A program made the translations under genes and the position numbers. The notes beneath the pieces were generated by a model. It had not been told where the DNA came from. It saw only the letters and a list, made by a program, of their open reading frames with translations, and did not search any database. A stretch of DNA of 58,449 nt from NCBI GenBank assembly GCA_945836755.1, contig CAMAMB010000008.1, forward strand, positions 1-58,449, in the 5' to 3' direction. This document shows positions 43,525-53,473 of the stretch, in pieces. Numbering within the stretch: the first letter of the stretch is position 1; every line of letters starts with the position of its first letter. The stretch is from an uncultured Bacteroidales bacterium (GTDB taxonomy: Bacteria > Bacteroidota > Bacteroidia > Bacteroidales > Bacteroidaceae).

Positions 43525-44139
43525 ATGAAAACAATGATCTCTCCGTCGACCTTCCATGTCGCTCCCCTTAACGCCCTGTTTCAGACCTCGTTGTACGCCC
43601 TGCTCCTGTGCGCCGGGCTCAGCCTGACTTCCTGCAACGGGCAGAAAAGCGACGCTGCCGCCACCACCGCCGACTCTGCTGCGGTGACGTCGCAGGCCGC
43701 CGAACCTAAGTCGGACGCTCCCCGCCACAACGAAAACCATCTCACGCTGGGCGGACATAGTTTCACCGTCCGGGTGAGCCGTGAAGCCAACCGCGACGGC
43801 GATGTCGTAACTGACGAAAACGGCACAGAGTATTATGACAACAGCGTGACCATCCACATCGACAAGGACGGCGAACCGCTGACCGACCACACCTTCACCA
43901 AGCGCTCCTTCGCTGACTTCCTCTCCGCCGCCGAACAACAAGGCACCGTGCTCTTAGGCATGGCCTTCGACGAAGCCCGCAGCGACGCCCACGCCTTGCG
44001 CTTCGGCGCCCAGATTGGGATGCCCGGCATTGAGGAAGGCCCTGCCTTCATTGTAGAAGTGCCCGTCGACGGAGGCGCTGTCAGCATCGTGCGCGACAAA
44101 GAGCAGGACACCACAGGCAACGACGGGATGAGCGAATAA
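43525..44139 (+). CDS. Lipoprotein, DUF4738-like
   Basis: The 204-residue protein has a long signal sequence ending in a lipobox (LSLTSC, Cys37), then a low-complexity Ala/Ser/Asp linker and a compact domain with DGDVVTDENGTEYYDNSVTI and TFTKRSFADFL. The phrase DENGTxYYDN followed by a charged strand and FTK-xxF fits the DUF4738 family of Bacteroidales lipoproteins as I remember it; function unknown. The ATG at 43525 was chosen over a longer frame because it follows the promoter and gives a signal peptide. A composite repeat lies 137 bases behind its stop. Confidence 0.65.
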   Translation: MKTMISPSTFHVAPLNALFQTSLYALLLCAGLSLTSCNGQKSDAAATTADSAAVTSQAAEPKSDAPRHNENHLTLGGHSFTVRVSREANRDGDVVTDENGTEYYDNSVTIHIDKDGEPLTDHTFTKRSFADFLSAAEQQGTVLLGMAFDEARSDAHALRFGAQIGMPGIEEGPAFIVEVPVDGGAVSIVRDKEQDTTGNDGMSE

Positions 44140-44276
44140 GCCAAGCCGCTCCCGAGCCTGCCCATCGGACCGACGGGGCACAGGCTCAGTGACCCATGCC
44201 GCCCCTTACCCCACCTTACACACTGCCTGCACCCCACGCCCGGCGTCATCCCTGAGTAGCGCCGCGCGTGGGGTGA

Positions 44277-44361
44277 ATGCTGCATTGATGGCAGGTGTGA
44301 GCCGCAAACGCTACACACTTAACGCAGTGACAATCAAGCATCTGCAAGAAGAGTGTAAGAT
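44277..44361 (+). repeat. 85-bp interspersed repeat, copy 3
   Basis: Shares ATGCTGCATTGATGGCAGGT exactly with copy 2 and keeps the CTACA-AC-TTAA, TCTGCAAGAA and GTGTAAGAT blocks at the same positions. It is followed, as in copy 2, by CTTACAC 63 bases on (44416-44422), by CACCGCCAAGGCATCT (44468-44483) and by a GCTTCC unit (44498). Confidence 0.85.
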
Positions 44362-44488
44362 TGTAGACATATATTCGCACTTCCACACCGTATAGGGCCA
44401 TCAGACCTCACACACCTTACACGGACCATCTCCTACGGGGCAAATCCTCCCCGATGGTCCAGACCTCACCGCCAAGGCATCTACGAAA

Positions 44489-44528
44489 AACCGGAATGCT
44501 TCCCGTAAAAACTGGAAGCATTCCGGTT
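44489..44528 (-). terminator. GCTTCC-unit hairpin acting as terminator of the M23 gene
   Basis: AACCGGAATGCTTCC (44489-44503) and GGAAGCATTCCGGTT (44514-44528) form a perfect 15-bp stem with a 10-base loop. On the minus strand the stem runs into five Ts, the layout of an intrinsic terminator for the gene ending at 44592. The stem is made from two inverted GCTTCC repeat units. Confidence 0.75.
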
Positions 44529-44591
44529 GACGTTATATGCGGTGGTGATTAGATACGTTGGCCCGCAGGGGGCGCCTCGAGGCGGTCAGGC

Positions 44592-45506
44592 TCAGTAGCG
44601 GAGTATCTGGCCGAGGCGCAGCTTGCTCGAAGTCTTCAGGCGGTTGGTCTTCACCAGCTGGCTGACGGAGAGGCCCAATTTGCCGGCTATGGAATAGAGG
44701 GTGTCACCCTTGACCACCTTATAGTAATGCGTGCTCTTCACGGGTGCCTGGCTCCGCTCGGCCACGGCAGTATTGGCAGCCAGCACGGGCTCTGGGTGTG
44801 ACGGCCGTTGCTTGTGGAAGGTGTAATAGTCGGCCGTCACGTCCTGCTCGGGGAAGTTGAAGAGAAGCTCCGGGTCGATGGGCTCGCCAGCGAGGCGTGT
44901 CTCGAAGTGGAGGTGTGAGCCGAAGGAGCGTCCCGTATTGCCTCCCAGACCGATGGGCTGACCTGACTTCACTTCCTCATCCACCTCGACGAGCTGCTTG
45001 GAGAGGTGGCCGTAGATGGTCTCGAGACCGTTGTGGTGGCGCACGACGATGTAGTTGCCATAACCTCCGCCATCGTAGCGCACCACACGCACCTTGCCGT
45101 CGAAGGCAGCCACGATGGTGTCGCCGGTATAGACCTTGATGTCAAGGCCCTTATGCATGCGTCTGAAGGCCGGGCGGTAGCCATAGCGCGAAGTGACGAT
45201 GCGCGAAGCAGTAGGCATGGTGAAGCCTCTGAGGTCGATGCGGAAACTATCAGGCACCTCCTCCTTCTCGTAAGGATGGGCGCGGGTGGTGATCCACGAC
45301 TTGTAGACCTCACTGCTGTAATCCAACTGGAGGTCGCGCTCAACGGCCCTCTGTATGGCCACAGAGTCAACGGCGCGCAGTCTGCGGTCGACAGGCGCCT
45401 GACGGGCTATGAGATCCTGTGCAAGAAGCGGGGCGCTCATGGCTGCGGCCAGCAGGACGAACGCACCACGACGAAGTATGTGGGAAAGACGACGGAACGA
45501 AATCAT
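44592..45506 (-). CDS. M23 family metallopeptidase with C-terminal LysM
   Basis: The 304-residue exported protein has a signal peptide (residues 1-30, ending AAAMSAPLLAQ), an M23 endopeptidase domain (about 98-215) with zinc ligands His118 and Asp122 (HKGLDIKV) and the HxH pair His198/His200 (SHLHFE), and one LysM peptidoglycan-binding repeat (about 260-303). The ligands are complete, so it should be an active DD-endopeptidase. The start at 45506 gives the best signal peptide; an ATG at 45563 is in frame and downstream of the promoter too. It is divergent from another murein hydrolase. Confidence 0.92.
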   Translation of the reverse strand: MISFRRLSHILRRGAFVLLAAAMSAPLLAQDLIARQAPVDRRLRAVDSVAIQRAVERDLQLDYSSEVYKSWITTRAHPYEKEEVPDSFRIDLRGFTMPTASRIVTSRYGYRPAFRRMHKGLDIKVYTGDTIVAAFDGKVRVVRYDGGGYGNYIVVRHHNGLETIYGHLSKQLVEVDEEVKSGQPIGLGGNTGRSFGSHLHFETRLAGEPIDPELLFNFPEQDVTADYYTFHKQRPSHPEPVLAANTAVAERSQAPVKSTHYYKVVKGDTLYSIAGKLGLSVSQLVKTNRLKTSSKLRLGQILRY

Positions 45507-45638
45507 TGGCTTGGCCGGCCCCGCGAGGTGAAGAGAAGAGCCGCCAGAGAGGATGCAATTCATTGGGATATAAGGTTGTGACAAGGGTGGAAAGACCTTG
45601 GCACGTGGCCAAACCTTGGCTACTGGTCTTTCCGGCGG

Positions 45639-45646
45639 CAAAGATA
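45639..45646 (-). promoter_or_regulatory. -7 box of M23 peptidase gene
   Basis: On the minus strand TATCTTTG matches the consensus. Transcription would start near 45632, giving a leader of about 125 bases to the ATG at 45506, or about 70 to the ATG at 45563. Confidence 0.5.
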
Positions 45647-45741
45647 GCATATTCGGGCTAAGTGGCCGTGCTTCACTATGTTAAATAGTGAGGAGAAGTT
45701 AAAAATGAGGCCGCGCCGGCTTATCGTTGGCAGTTTTTCAC

Positions 45742-45749
45742 TACCTTTG
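45742..45749 (+). promoter_or_regulatory. -7 box of GH73 glucosaminidase gene
   Basis: TACCTTTG lies 129 bases before the ATG at 45878. The only nearby TTG (45727-45729) is too close for a standard -33 element. Confidence 0.5.
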
Positions 45750-45877
45750 CTTTTTAGTGGCCATCCATCCCTCAAACCGAGGCAGCGCCCGTGCAGCGCC
45801 CGCAGCCCCGTGCCTTGTCAGAGGCCTGCCGCCGACAGGTCCGGGCGTCCCACTTCTTACAACCTATCCATCTCATA

Positions 45878-46798
45878 ATGAAGCAAGTACTTTACATCCT
45901 GCTCCTCCTTACCCTCAGTTTAGGCCCACGCCGGGTGTGGGCTCAGGGTCCTACCTACGAACGCTACATCGAGCGGTACGCCCCTGAGGCGGTCAATCAG
46001 ATGAAGAAGTACGGCATACCTGCCAGCATCACCCTGGCACAGGGGCTCTTGGAGAGTGCTGCCGGCACAAGCACCTTGGCACGCAAGGGCAACAACCACT
46101 TCGGTATCAAGTGTGGCGGCACATGGAGAGGTCCCTACATGCTGCGCAATGACGATGCCCCCAACGAGAAATTCCGCGTCTACCGCAGCGCCCTCGAGAG
46201 CTACGAGGACCACTCCCTCTTTCTGCGCAACGGCCGACGTTACGCCTCCCTCTTCCAACTCTCCGCCACCGACTACAAAGGGTGGGCCCACGGCCTGAAG
46301 CGGGCAGGCTATGCCACCAGCCCCACCTATGCCTCTTCGCTCATCCAGCTCATAGAGCGCTACGACCTCCACAAGTATGACCGCCGCCACCACTTCAGCC
46401 ACAAGGCCGAGAAGGAGGCCGAGAAGGAAGAGCTTCTGCAACGCCGGGCCGGAGACCACCCCATCAACCGCTGCAACGGACAGTACTACATCGTGGCACA
46501 AGCCGGCGACACCTACGCCTCGTTAGGCAAGCGCATGAAGATCAGGGAGAAGAAACTGCGTAAATACAACGACGCCGACGCCTCCATGACGCTGCGGCCG
46601 GGCGACATAGTCTACCTCGGCAAGAAAGCGCGCAAGGCCGACAAGTCGCTCAAGACCAAGTATCACCAAATGCGCCCCGGCGAAAGCCTGTACACCATCA
46701 GCCAGAGTTACGGCATCCGCCTGGCCAACCTCTGCAAGATGAACCCCATCGGCAGTACCTACCACTTCAAGGTGGGCGACAGGATACGCATCCGCTAA
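45878..46798 (+). CDS. GH73-type N-acetylglucosaminidase with two LysM repeats
   Basis: The 306-residue exported protein has a signal peptide (about 1-22), a glucosaminidase domain (about 25-170) with IPASITLAQGLLESAAGTS containing the catalytic Glu59, and NNHFGIKC, then two LysM repeats (about 208-250 and 262-306). This layout is that of the Bacteroidetes glucosaminidases that cut glycan strands in peptidoglycan. Together with the divergent M23 gene it forms a murein-remodelling pair. The start at 45878 was chosen for its signal peptide. Confidence 0.92.
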   Translation: MKQVLYILLLLTLSLGPRRVWAQGPTYERYIERYAPEAVNQMKKYGIPASITLAQGLLESAAGTSTLARKGNNHFGIKCGGTWRGPYMLRNDDAPNEKFRVYRSALESYEDHSLFLRNGRRYASLFQLSATDYKGWAHGLKRAGYATSPTYASSLIQLIERYDLHKYDRRHHFSHKAEKEAEKEELLQRRAGDHPINRCNGQYYIVAQAGDTYASLGKRMKIREKKLRKYNDADASMTLRPGDIVYLGKKARKADKSLKTKYHQMRPGESLYTISQSYGIRLANLCKMNPIGSTYHFKVGDRIRIR

Positions 46799-46899
46799 GC
46801 TTCCGACCGGGCAGCCCGACCGTCAAGACACGGAGACAGAGGCGGCCCCGAGGGACGATACACTCAACTAAACTCACCCTACGCCAACACATTACGCCC

Positions 46900-47853
46900 A
46901 TGAATGTCAGTCATTTTCTCAGTGAGCCCCACACCACGGCTTTCTCGTTTGAGGTGCTCCCACCCCTGCGCGGCAAACGCATTGACAGCGTAATGGGGGC
47001 CATCGAACGTCTGATGCCCTTTGCCCCCTCCTACATCAACATCACCACCCACCGCGCCGAGACTATCTATCACGAAGCCGGAGGCGGCCTCTACGAACGT
47101 CTCTCCGTGAAAAGCCGTCCCGGCACAGTGGCCGTGGCAGCAGCCATCAAAGAGCGCTTCCATCTGACCGTGGTGCCCCACCTCATCTGTAGCGGCTTTA
47201 CGAAAAGCGACATCGAGAATGAGCTCATCGACCTCTCCTTCTTAGGCATCACCGACCTGGTACTGCTGCGCGGCGACCGCATGAGGGGGGAGAACCGCTT
47301 CACCCCCACTCCGGGAGGCCATGAACATGCCATTGACCTCATCGGGCAGGTGAACGACTTCAACGAGGGACGCCTCATCGACGGCAGCCTGTGTGAGAAG
47401 CTCGACGAGCCCTTCACCTTTGGCGTGGCCGGCTATCCCGAAAAACACGACGAGGCCATGAACCTTGACACCGACATCGCCTACCTCAAGCAGAAGGTGG
47501 AGGCCGGCGCGCAGTATATAGTGACCCAGATGTTCTTCGACAACGAGCGCTACTTCCGCTTCGTGGAACGCCTGCGCGCCGAGGGCATCAACGTGCCCGT
47601 CATTCCGGGACTGAAACCCCTCACCACCTTAGGCCACCGCTCCATGCTGCCCAAGACATTCCACATCGACTTTCCCGCCGACCTCGTCAAAGAGCTGCAA
47701 CGCTGCACCTCAAACGACGACGTCAAGGCCGTGGGCGTGGAATGGGGCATCTACCAGGCCCGCGAACTGAAGAAGGCCCAAGTGCCCAGCATCCACTTCT
47801 ACAGCATGAACGCCGCAGCCAGCATCGAGAAGATTGTGAAAGCCGTCTACTGA
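46900..47853 (+). CDS. metF: 5,10-methylenetetrahydrofolate reductase
   Basis: It reduces methylene-THF to methyl-THF, the methyl donor for methionine. The 317-residue flavoprotein has the TIM-barrel signatures FSFEVLPPLRG at the N-terminus, INITTHRA, LVLLRGDR, FGVAGYPEKH and QMFFDNERYFRF. The Glu in FEVLPP is the conserved acid. The next gene, metH, uses its product and starts 44 bases after its stop, so the pair forms one operon. There is no cobalamin riboswitch in the 101-base gap before it. Confidence 0.97.
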   Translation: MNVSHFLSEPHTTAFSFEVLPPLRGKRIDSVMGAIERLMPFAPSYINITTHRAETIYHEAGGGLYERLSVKSRPGTVAVAAAIKERFHLTVVPHLICSGFTKSDIENELIDLSFLGITDLVLLRGDRMRGENRFTPTPGGHEHAIDLIGQVNDFNEGRLIDGSLCEKLDEPFTFGVAGYPEKHDEAMNLDTDIAYLKQKVEAGAQYIVTQMFFDNERYFRFVERLRAEGINVPVIPGLKPLTTLGHRSMLPKTFHIDFPADLVKELQRCTSNDDVKAVGVEWGIYQARELKKAQVPSIHFYSMNAAASIEKIVKAVY

Positions 47854-47897
47854 CACTCCGCCCCTTCACCCCACACTTCCACCTCCCCACACTCACT

Positions 47898-50800
47898 ATG
47901 GAAAGGACACAGGAAAGCTCTGCCAGCCTATCACTCCGCCAGCGCTTAGACCAAGGCGAAATCCTCATACTCGACGGCGCCATGGGCACCATGATACAGG
48001 CAGCCCATCTCAGCGAGGACGACTTTCGCGGCCAACGCTTTGCACACCACCCTACACGCCTCTTAGGCAACAACGACCTGATAAGCCTCAGCCGCCCGGA
48101 CGTGCTGCTCCACATACACAGGAGCAACCTTGAAGCCGGCGCCGACATCATTTGTACCAACACCTTCAACGCGCAACGCATCTCGCAACAGGAGTACGGC
48201 ACCACCGAGGCCGTGGCCGACATCAACCGCGCCGCCGCACGCATCGCCCGTCAGGCAGCCGACGAGATGACCAGACGCACCCCCGAAAAGCCTCGCTACG
48301 TGGCCGCCTCCATAGGCCCCACGAGCAAGACACTGTCTATGTCGCCCGATGTGGACAACCCGGCCTTCCGCTCCCTCACATATGACGAACTGGCGGCTGC
48401 CTACACCGAACAGATGGTGCCACTGCTGGAGGAGAAGGTAGACCTCCTGCTCATTGAGACCATCTTCGACACGCTCAATGCCAAAGCCGCTCTCTCGGCA
48501 GCCCGCGCCGCCTCGGGCATCGTGGGCCGCCACGTACCCGTGATGTTGAGTGCCACCATCGCCGATGCTTCGGGCCGCACCCTCTCAGGTCAGACTATCG
48601 AGGCCTTCCTTACATCCATCGCCCACGACGACCAAGTGGTGAGCGTAGGGCTCAACTGCTCATTTGGCGCTGACGACATGCGCCCCTACCTGCGCCTGCT
48701 TGCCACCCGAGCACCCTATTATATAAGCGCACACCCCAATGCCGGCCTGCCCGACGAAGAGGGCAACTACTCACATACACCGACCCTCATGGCAGAAGCC
48801 GTGAGCCGCTTTGCCGACGACGGAAGCATCAACATCGTGGGCGGCTGCTGCGGCTCAACTCCCGCCCATATAGCCGCCATCGCCGCCACCCTGCACGGAC
48901 GGAAAGGGCGCAAACGGCCCACCGAGGCACACTCTGACTGGCTGGCGGGCCTGGAAGGCTTCACTCCCCTGCCCCACACTTTCACCAATGTGGGCGAACG
49001 CTGCAACGTGGCAGGCAGCCGCAAGTTTCTCCGCCTCATCAAGGAGAAAGCATACGACGAAGCCTTGGGCATTGCCCGCAAACAGGTCAGAGACGGCGCC
49101 ATGGTGCTCGACATCAACATGGATGACGGGCTCTTGGATACAGCGCAGGAGATGGTACACTTCTTGCAGCTCATGGCCTCAGACCCCGAGGTGGCACGCA
49201 TCCCTTGGATGATAGACTCTTCGAGGTTTCAGGTCATAGAGGCCGCGCTGAAGTGTGTACAGGGAAAGGCCATCGTCAACTCCATCTCGCTCAAAGAGGG
49301 CGAGGAAACCTTCCTGGCCCACGCCCGCACCATCCGTAGCCATGGGGCTGCCATGGTGGTAATGGCCTTCGACGAAGAAGGGCAAGCCACCACCTACGAA
49401 CGCAAGATCAGCATCTGCCAACGAGCCTACCGCCTGCTCACCGAGCGCGCAGGCATCCACCCTGCCGACATCATTTTCGACCCCAACATCCTGACCGTAG
49501 CTACCGGCATGAAGGAACACGACCGCTATGCGCTCGACTTCATTGAAGCCACAGCCTGGATACGCCAACACCTGCCGGGCTGCCATGTGAGCGGCGGAGT
49601 GAGTAACCTCTCCTTTGCCTTCCGCGGCAACAACTACCTGCGGGAGGCCATGCACGCAGCCTTTCTCTTCCACGCCATGGAAGCCGGCATGGATATGGCC
49701 ATCGTCAACCCCTCCTCACGACTGCAATATGCCGACATCCCGCCCCATCTGCTGGAACTCATAGACGATGTGCTGCTGTGCCGCCGGCAGGATGCCACGG
49801 AGAGACTGACCGAAGAGGCCGGTCGCCTGATGGAAGCACAAGATGCCTCCACCCGAACAGCAGAAGCTACCCCTGCAGACCGCACCGCCCTTCCATTGAC
49901 CGAGCGATTAGCCACCGCACTACGACAAAGCGATGACGAATATCTCGAGGCTGACCTGCAAGAGGCGCTTACAGCCTACCCCGCCCCGGAAGCCATCATC
50001 GAAGGCCCACTCATGGAGGGCATGGAACGTGTGGGCGAGCTCTTCGGAGCCGGCAAGATGTTCCTGCCACAGGTAATCAAGTCGGCCCGCACCATGAAGC
50101 GCGCAGTGGCCTTCTTACAGCCCTACCTCGAAGCCAAAAAGGCTGCTGCCACAGAGACCAAGGGACGCTACCTCATGGCCACGGTCAAAGGCGATGTGCA
50201 CGACATAGGCAAGAACATTGTGGCCGTCGTGATGGGGTGTAACGGATTTGAAGTGGACGACCTGGGGGTCATGGTACCCGCCGAACACATCGTAACAAGA
50301 CTTCAGGAAGACCACTATGACTTCGTGGGGCTTAGCGGCCTCATCACGCCCTCACTCGACGAGATGTGTCACACTGCACGCGCCATGGAAGCTGCCGGAC
50401 TGACACTTCCACTCTTTGTAGGCGGCGCCACCACCTCGCCCCTGCACACAGCCCTGAAGATCGCCCCACTATACTCCGGACCGGTGTTCCATGTGAAGGA
50501 TGCCGCCCAGAACCCCGTTCTTGCCCTGGCGCTCTTAGGAGCAGACAGGGATAAGATAATTGCCGAAAACCGGCTGACACAAGCCACACTGGTACGCCAA
50601 CACGAGGCAAAGAAAAAAGCCCACGACCTGATGCGACAGGCCGAGACCTCTTCCACCGAGGCCAAAGCCACCACACCGCCCACAGACGCGCTACCGCCCG
50701 GACGCCTCCACATAGACTGGACGCAGGAGACCCTGCCACGCCCCACCTTCACAGGGCTGCGCACGCTGCGAAGCCTGCCACTCAACGAGGTGAGACGCCT

Positions 50801-51512
50801 GATAAACTGGACATACTTCTACCATTTCTGGCGAGTACGCCCTCACACGGCCGAGGCCGAGAACGTGAAACAGGAGGCCGAGGCGCTGCTGGACAGTCTG
50901 CCCAACGACTGCCTTCAAGCGCAGGTAGCTTTCTGCCCGGCTTATGCCACTGACCACAGCATCGTCCTCAAGCCTGACCACATGAACGGGGACGACACGA
51001 TAGAACTGCCCACACCCCGCCAGCAAGTTACTGCCCGACCGGACGGAGCTTGTCTCGCACTGTGCGACTTTGTGGCTCCCCAAGGCTATGCCGACTACGT
51101 GGGCGCCTTTGCCATCACCCTCTCTCCTACCCTGCGGCAGAAGGTGGAGCACGCACGCAAGGGAAGCGACCAGTATCATGCCATCCTGCTGCAAAGTGTG
51201 TGTGACCGCCTGGCCGAAGCCGGCAGCGAGTGGCTTCACCGTGAGGTGCGCCGCCACCTTTGGGGGTATGCCCCCGACGAACACCTCAGCCCCGAAGACC
51301 TCGCCCGTGCCGCCTACCAAGGCATACGGCCGGCCATAGGCTATCCCTCCCTGCCCGACCAAAGCCTCATCTTCAAGATGGCACAGCTGCTTCGTCTTGA
51401 CGACATAGGCATACGACTCACCGAGAATGGGGCCATGTATCCCCAGTCTTCGGTCTGCGGCCTCTACCTCAGCAGCCCACACGCCTGCTACTTCAACGTG
51501 GTGAGAGACTGA
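47898..51512 (+). CDS. metH: Cobalamin-dependent methionine synthase
   Basis: The 1204-residue protein has all four modules in order: homocysteine-binding barrel (about 10-325; DGAMGTMIQ, zinc ligands in LNCSFGA and GGCCGS), pterin-binding barrel (about 345-620; FTNVGERCNVAGSRKF), cobalamin-binding cap and Rossmann domain (about 640-890; His768 in GDVHDIGKNIV), and the SAM-binding reactivation domain (about 920-1204; ending RLTENGAMYPQSSVCGLY). The length is normal. The start at 47898 avoids overlap with metF. Activity depends on vitamin B12, which most gut Bacteroidales import; no uptake genes are in the window. Confidence 0.97.
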   Translation: MERTQESSASLSLRQRLDQGEILILDGAMGTMIQAAHLSEDDFRGQRFAHHPTRLLGNNDLISLSRPDVLLHIHRSNLEAGADIICTNTFNAQRISQQEYGTTEAVADINRAAARIARQAADEMTRRTPEKPRYVAASIGPTSKTLSMSPDVDNPAFRSLTYDELAAAYTEQMVPLLEEKVDLLLIETIFDTLNAKAALSAARAASGIVGRHVPVMLSATIADASGRTLSGQTIEAFLTSIAHDDQVVSVGLNCSFGADDMRPYLRLLATRAPYYISAHPNAGLPDEEGNYSHTPTLMAEAVSRFADDGSINIVGGCCGSTPAHIAAIAATLHGRKGRKRPTEAHSDWLAGLEGFTPLPHTFTNVGERCNVAGSRKFLRLIKEKAYDEALGIARKQVRDGAMVLDINMDDGLLDTAQEMVHFLQLMASDPEVARIPWMIDSSRFQVIEAALKCVQGKAIVNSISLKEGEETFLAHARTIRSHGAAMVVMAFDEEGQATTYERKISICQRAYRLLTERAGIHPADIIFDPNILTVATGMKEHDRYALDFIEATAWIRQHLPGCHVSGGVSNLSFAFRGNNYLREAMHAAFLFHAMEAGMDMAIVNPSSRLQYADIPPHLLELIDDVLLCRRQDATERLTEEAGRLMEAQDASTRTAEATPADRTALPLTERLATALRQSDDEYLEADLQEALTAYPAPEAIIEGPLMEGMERVGELFGAGKMFLPQVIKSARTMKRAVAFLQPYLEAKKAAATETKGRYLMATVKGDVHDIGKNIVAVVMGCNGFEVDDLGVMVPAEHIVTRLQEDHYDFVGLSGLITPSLDEMCHTARAMEAAGLTLPLFVGGATTSPLHTALKIAPLYSGPVFHVKDAAQNPVLALALLGADRDKIIAENRLTQATLVRQHEAKKKAHDLMRQAETSSTEAKATTPPTDALPPGRLHIDWTQETLPRPTFTGLRTLRSLPLNEVRRLINWTYFYHFWRVRPHTAEAENVKQEAEALLDSLPNDCLQAQVAFCPAYATDHSIVLKPDHMNGDDTIELPTPRQQVTARPDGACLALCDFVAPQGYADYVGAFAITLSPTLRQKVEHARKGSDQYHAILLQSVCDRLAEAGSEWLHREVRRHLWGYAPDEHLSPEDLARAAYQGIRPAIGYPSLPDQSLIFKMAQLLRLDDIGIRLTENGAMYPQSSVCGLYLSSPHACYFNVVRD

Positions 51513-51649
51513 ACCGGCCACCTGTCTCTCTATACATCAATTCTATCCGATGGATAGATATGACACCCCGAGAAACCATGAAGCAAGAGGCACAGAAGCC
51601 ACTTCTCAAAAAGTGGGCAAGCAGTAAGCCACGCCTCAAAAAGATGCCG

Positions 51650-51657
51650 TACTTTTG
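51650..51657 (+). promoter_or_regulatory. -7 box of OstA-like gene
   Basis: TACTTTTG lies 73 bases before the ATG at 51730. Confidence 0.55.
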
Positions 51658-51729
51658 TAACCAGCAACAGGTGGCCCGGCCCAAACAGGCCACGCAGAAG
51701 CCCACCTCCTATACAGATAACAGCCTTCT

Positions 51730-53415
51730 ATGAAGAAAGCCCTCCCTCACCTCCTGCCCACTCTCGCCACGCTGCTACACCGGCGTTCATCGTACCTATG
51801 CCACTCTCACAGACTGACAAGAGGCTTACTACCGGTCGGCCTGATAGTCAGTTGCATGCTATGCGCCATGCCTACCCTTCACAATAGGCCAACGCCCAAA
51901 GACGACGAACGCATCACCCTCATCCACGCCGACAACCTGCGCTTCACCGAGAACAGCATGAACGACGCCAAACGACTCAGCGGGAAGGTGGTACTCAAAC
52001 ACTCCGGCATGACCATGTACTGTGACAGCGCCGTGCTATATGACCTGTCGCAAACATTTGACGCCTTCGGTCATGTACGCATCGTGCAAGGAGATACCCT
52101 CTCGCTCACAGGCGACCGTCTCCATTATGATGGCACTACCCTCATCGCCGAGATGCGCGAAGGCGTTGTCATGACACATAGACAGCAAAAGCTCTATACC
52201 GACAGCCTCAACTACGACCGCTACTACCATACCGGCTACTACTTCGAAGGAGGCCGCCTCGTAGACGGAGAAAATGTACTCACCTCCGACTGGGGAGAAT
52301 ACCATACCGACCTGCGCACGGCAAAGTTCAACTACAACGTGGAGCTGCGGAGCCCCAAGTTCAGGCTGGTGACAGACACCCTACACTATGACACACAGAC
52401 CAAGTGGGCCGAAGTGCTGGGACGCTCCAACATCTACTCCGGCTCAGACCGCATCTACACCGAACACGGGTTTTACAACTCTGAGTCCGAGCAAGTACGC
52501 CTGCTGAGAGCCACCAAGGCATTTGGACGCAACCGCATCATGGAAGGCGACACCATCTACTACGACAAAAATACGGGATGGATGGAGGCACGCTACAACG
52601 TAAGCTGCGAAGACACGCTCAACAAGAACATTCTCACCGGCGACTACGCCCGCTACAACGAACTGACAGGCGAAGCCTTCGCAACCGGACACGCCTTGGC
52701 ACGCGATTACTCCCAAGGCAATGACACCCTCTACTTCCACGCTGACACCATTCGCCTCTATACATATAATATAGAGACTGACTCGGTCTACAGAGTGATG
52801 CACGGATACTTCCACACACGGGCCTACCGCAAGGACGTGCAGGCCGTGGCCGACTCGCTGGTATTCAACACACGGGACAACATCCTGACCCTCTACCGCG
52901 ACCCCATAGTATGGAGCGACAATCGCCAGATCGTGGGCGAGGAAATCAACATCTTCATGAACGACTCGACCATAGACTCGACCCACGTCGACCGACAAGC
53001 TCTCATGGTGGAGCAGGTGGACAGCATACACTTCAACCAGGTGGCCGCACAGAAAATGCGCTCATACTACACCCAGGGCGAGCTACGCGAAAACCAGGCC
53101 GAGGGCAATGTGATGGTGGTAAACTATCCCCTCGAACGAGACAGCATCGTGCTGTACCAAAACTACACCGAGACCTCGAAAGCCCGCATGTTCATGCAGG
53201 AACGCAAACTCCACAAGATATGGGCTCCCGCTTCTACCGGGTGCTTCTACCCTCTCGGACTTGCCCCCAAAGAGCGGAGCCAGCTGCCCGGCTTCGCATG
53301 GTTCGACTACATACGGCCACTAAGCCCTGAAGACGTCTTCATCTGGCGAGGCAAGAAGAAAGGTACTGAGCTGAAGCCTTCAGTTCGCCGCGTAGCCCCG
53401 TTGCAGAAACTCTGA
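51730..53415 (+). CDS. OstA-like protein (LptA/OstA family)
   Basis: The 561-residue protein has an N-terminal hydrophobic segment (about 35-48) and a series of OstA-type beta repeats: IHADNLRFTENSMNDAKRLSG, VLKHSGMTMYCDSAVLYD, then several YxxxTGWMEARYN-like repeats in the middle. OstA/LptA domains form a beta-jellyroll bridge that carries lipopolysaccharide across the periplasm; the Bacteroidetes protein is longer than E. coli LptA (185 residues). It is followed by mutL after 58 bases, probably in one transcript. The alternative, an outer-membrane LptD, is excluded by size and absence of a barrel. Confidence 0.85.
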   Translation: MKKALPHLLPTLATLLHRRSSYLCHSHRLTRGLLPVGLIVSCMLCAMPTLHNRPTPKDDERITLIHADNLRFTENSMNDAKRLSGKVVLKHSGMTMYCDSAVLYDLSQTFDAFGHVRIVQGDTLSLTGDRLHYDGTTLIAEMREGVVMTHRQQKLYTDSLNYDRYYHTGYYFEGGRLVDGENVLTSDWGEYHTDLRTAKFNYNVELRSPKFRLVTDTLHYDTQTKWAEVLGRSNIYSGSDRIYTEHGFYNSESEQVRLLRATKAFGRNRIMEGDTIYYDKNTGWMEARYNVSCEDTLNKNILTGDYARYNELTGEAFATGHALARDYSQGNDTLYFHADTIRLYTYNIETDSVYRVMHGYFHTRAYRKDVQAVADSLVFNTRDNILTLYRDPIVWSDNRQIVGEEINIFMNDSTIDSTHVDRQALMVEQVDSIHFNQVAAQKMRSYYTQGELRENQAEGNVMVVNYPLERDSIVLYQNYTETSKARMFMQERKLHKIWAPASTGCFYPLGLAPKERSQLPGFAWFDYIRPLSPEDVFIWRGKKKGTELKPSVRRVAPLQKL

Positions 53416-53473
53416 CGCCAAACCCTGACACTACCATCCACCGTTTCCACACCATCCACGCCCTACATCATCC

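Noticed and set aside
46799-46899. Cobalamin riboswitch before metF-metH
   Set aside because: The gap is only 101 bases and shows no B12-box or multi-stem structure.
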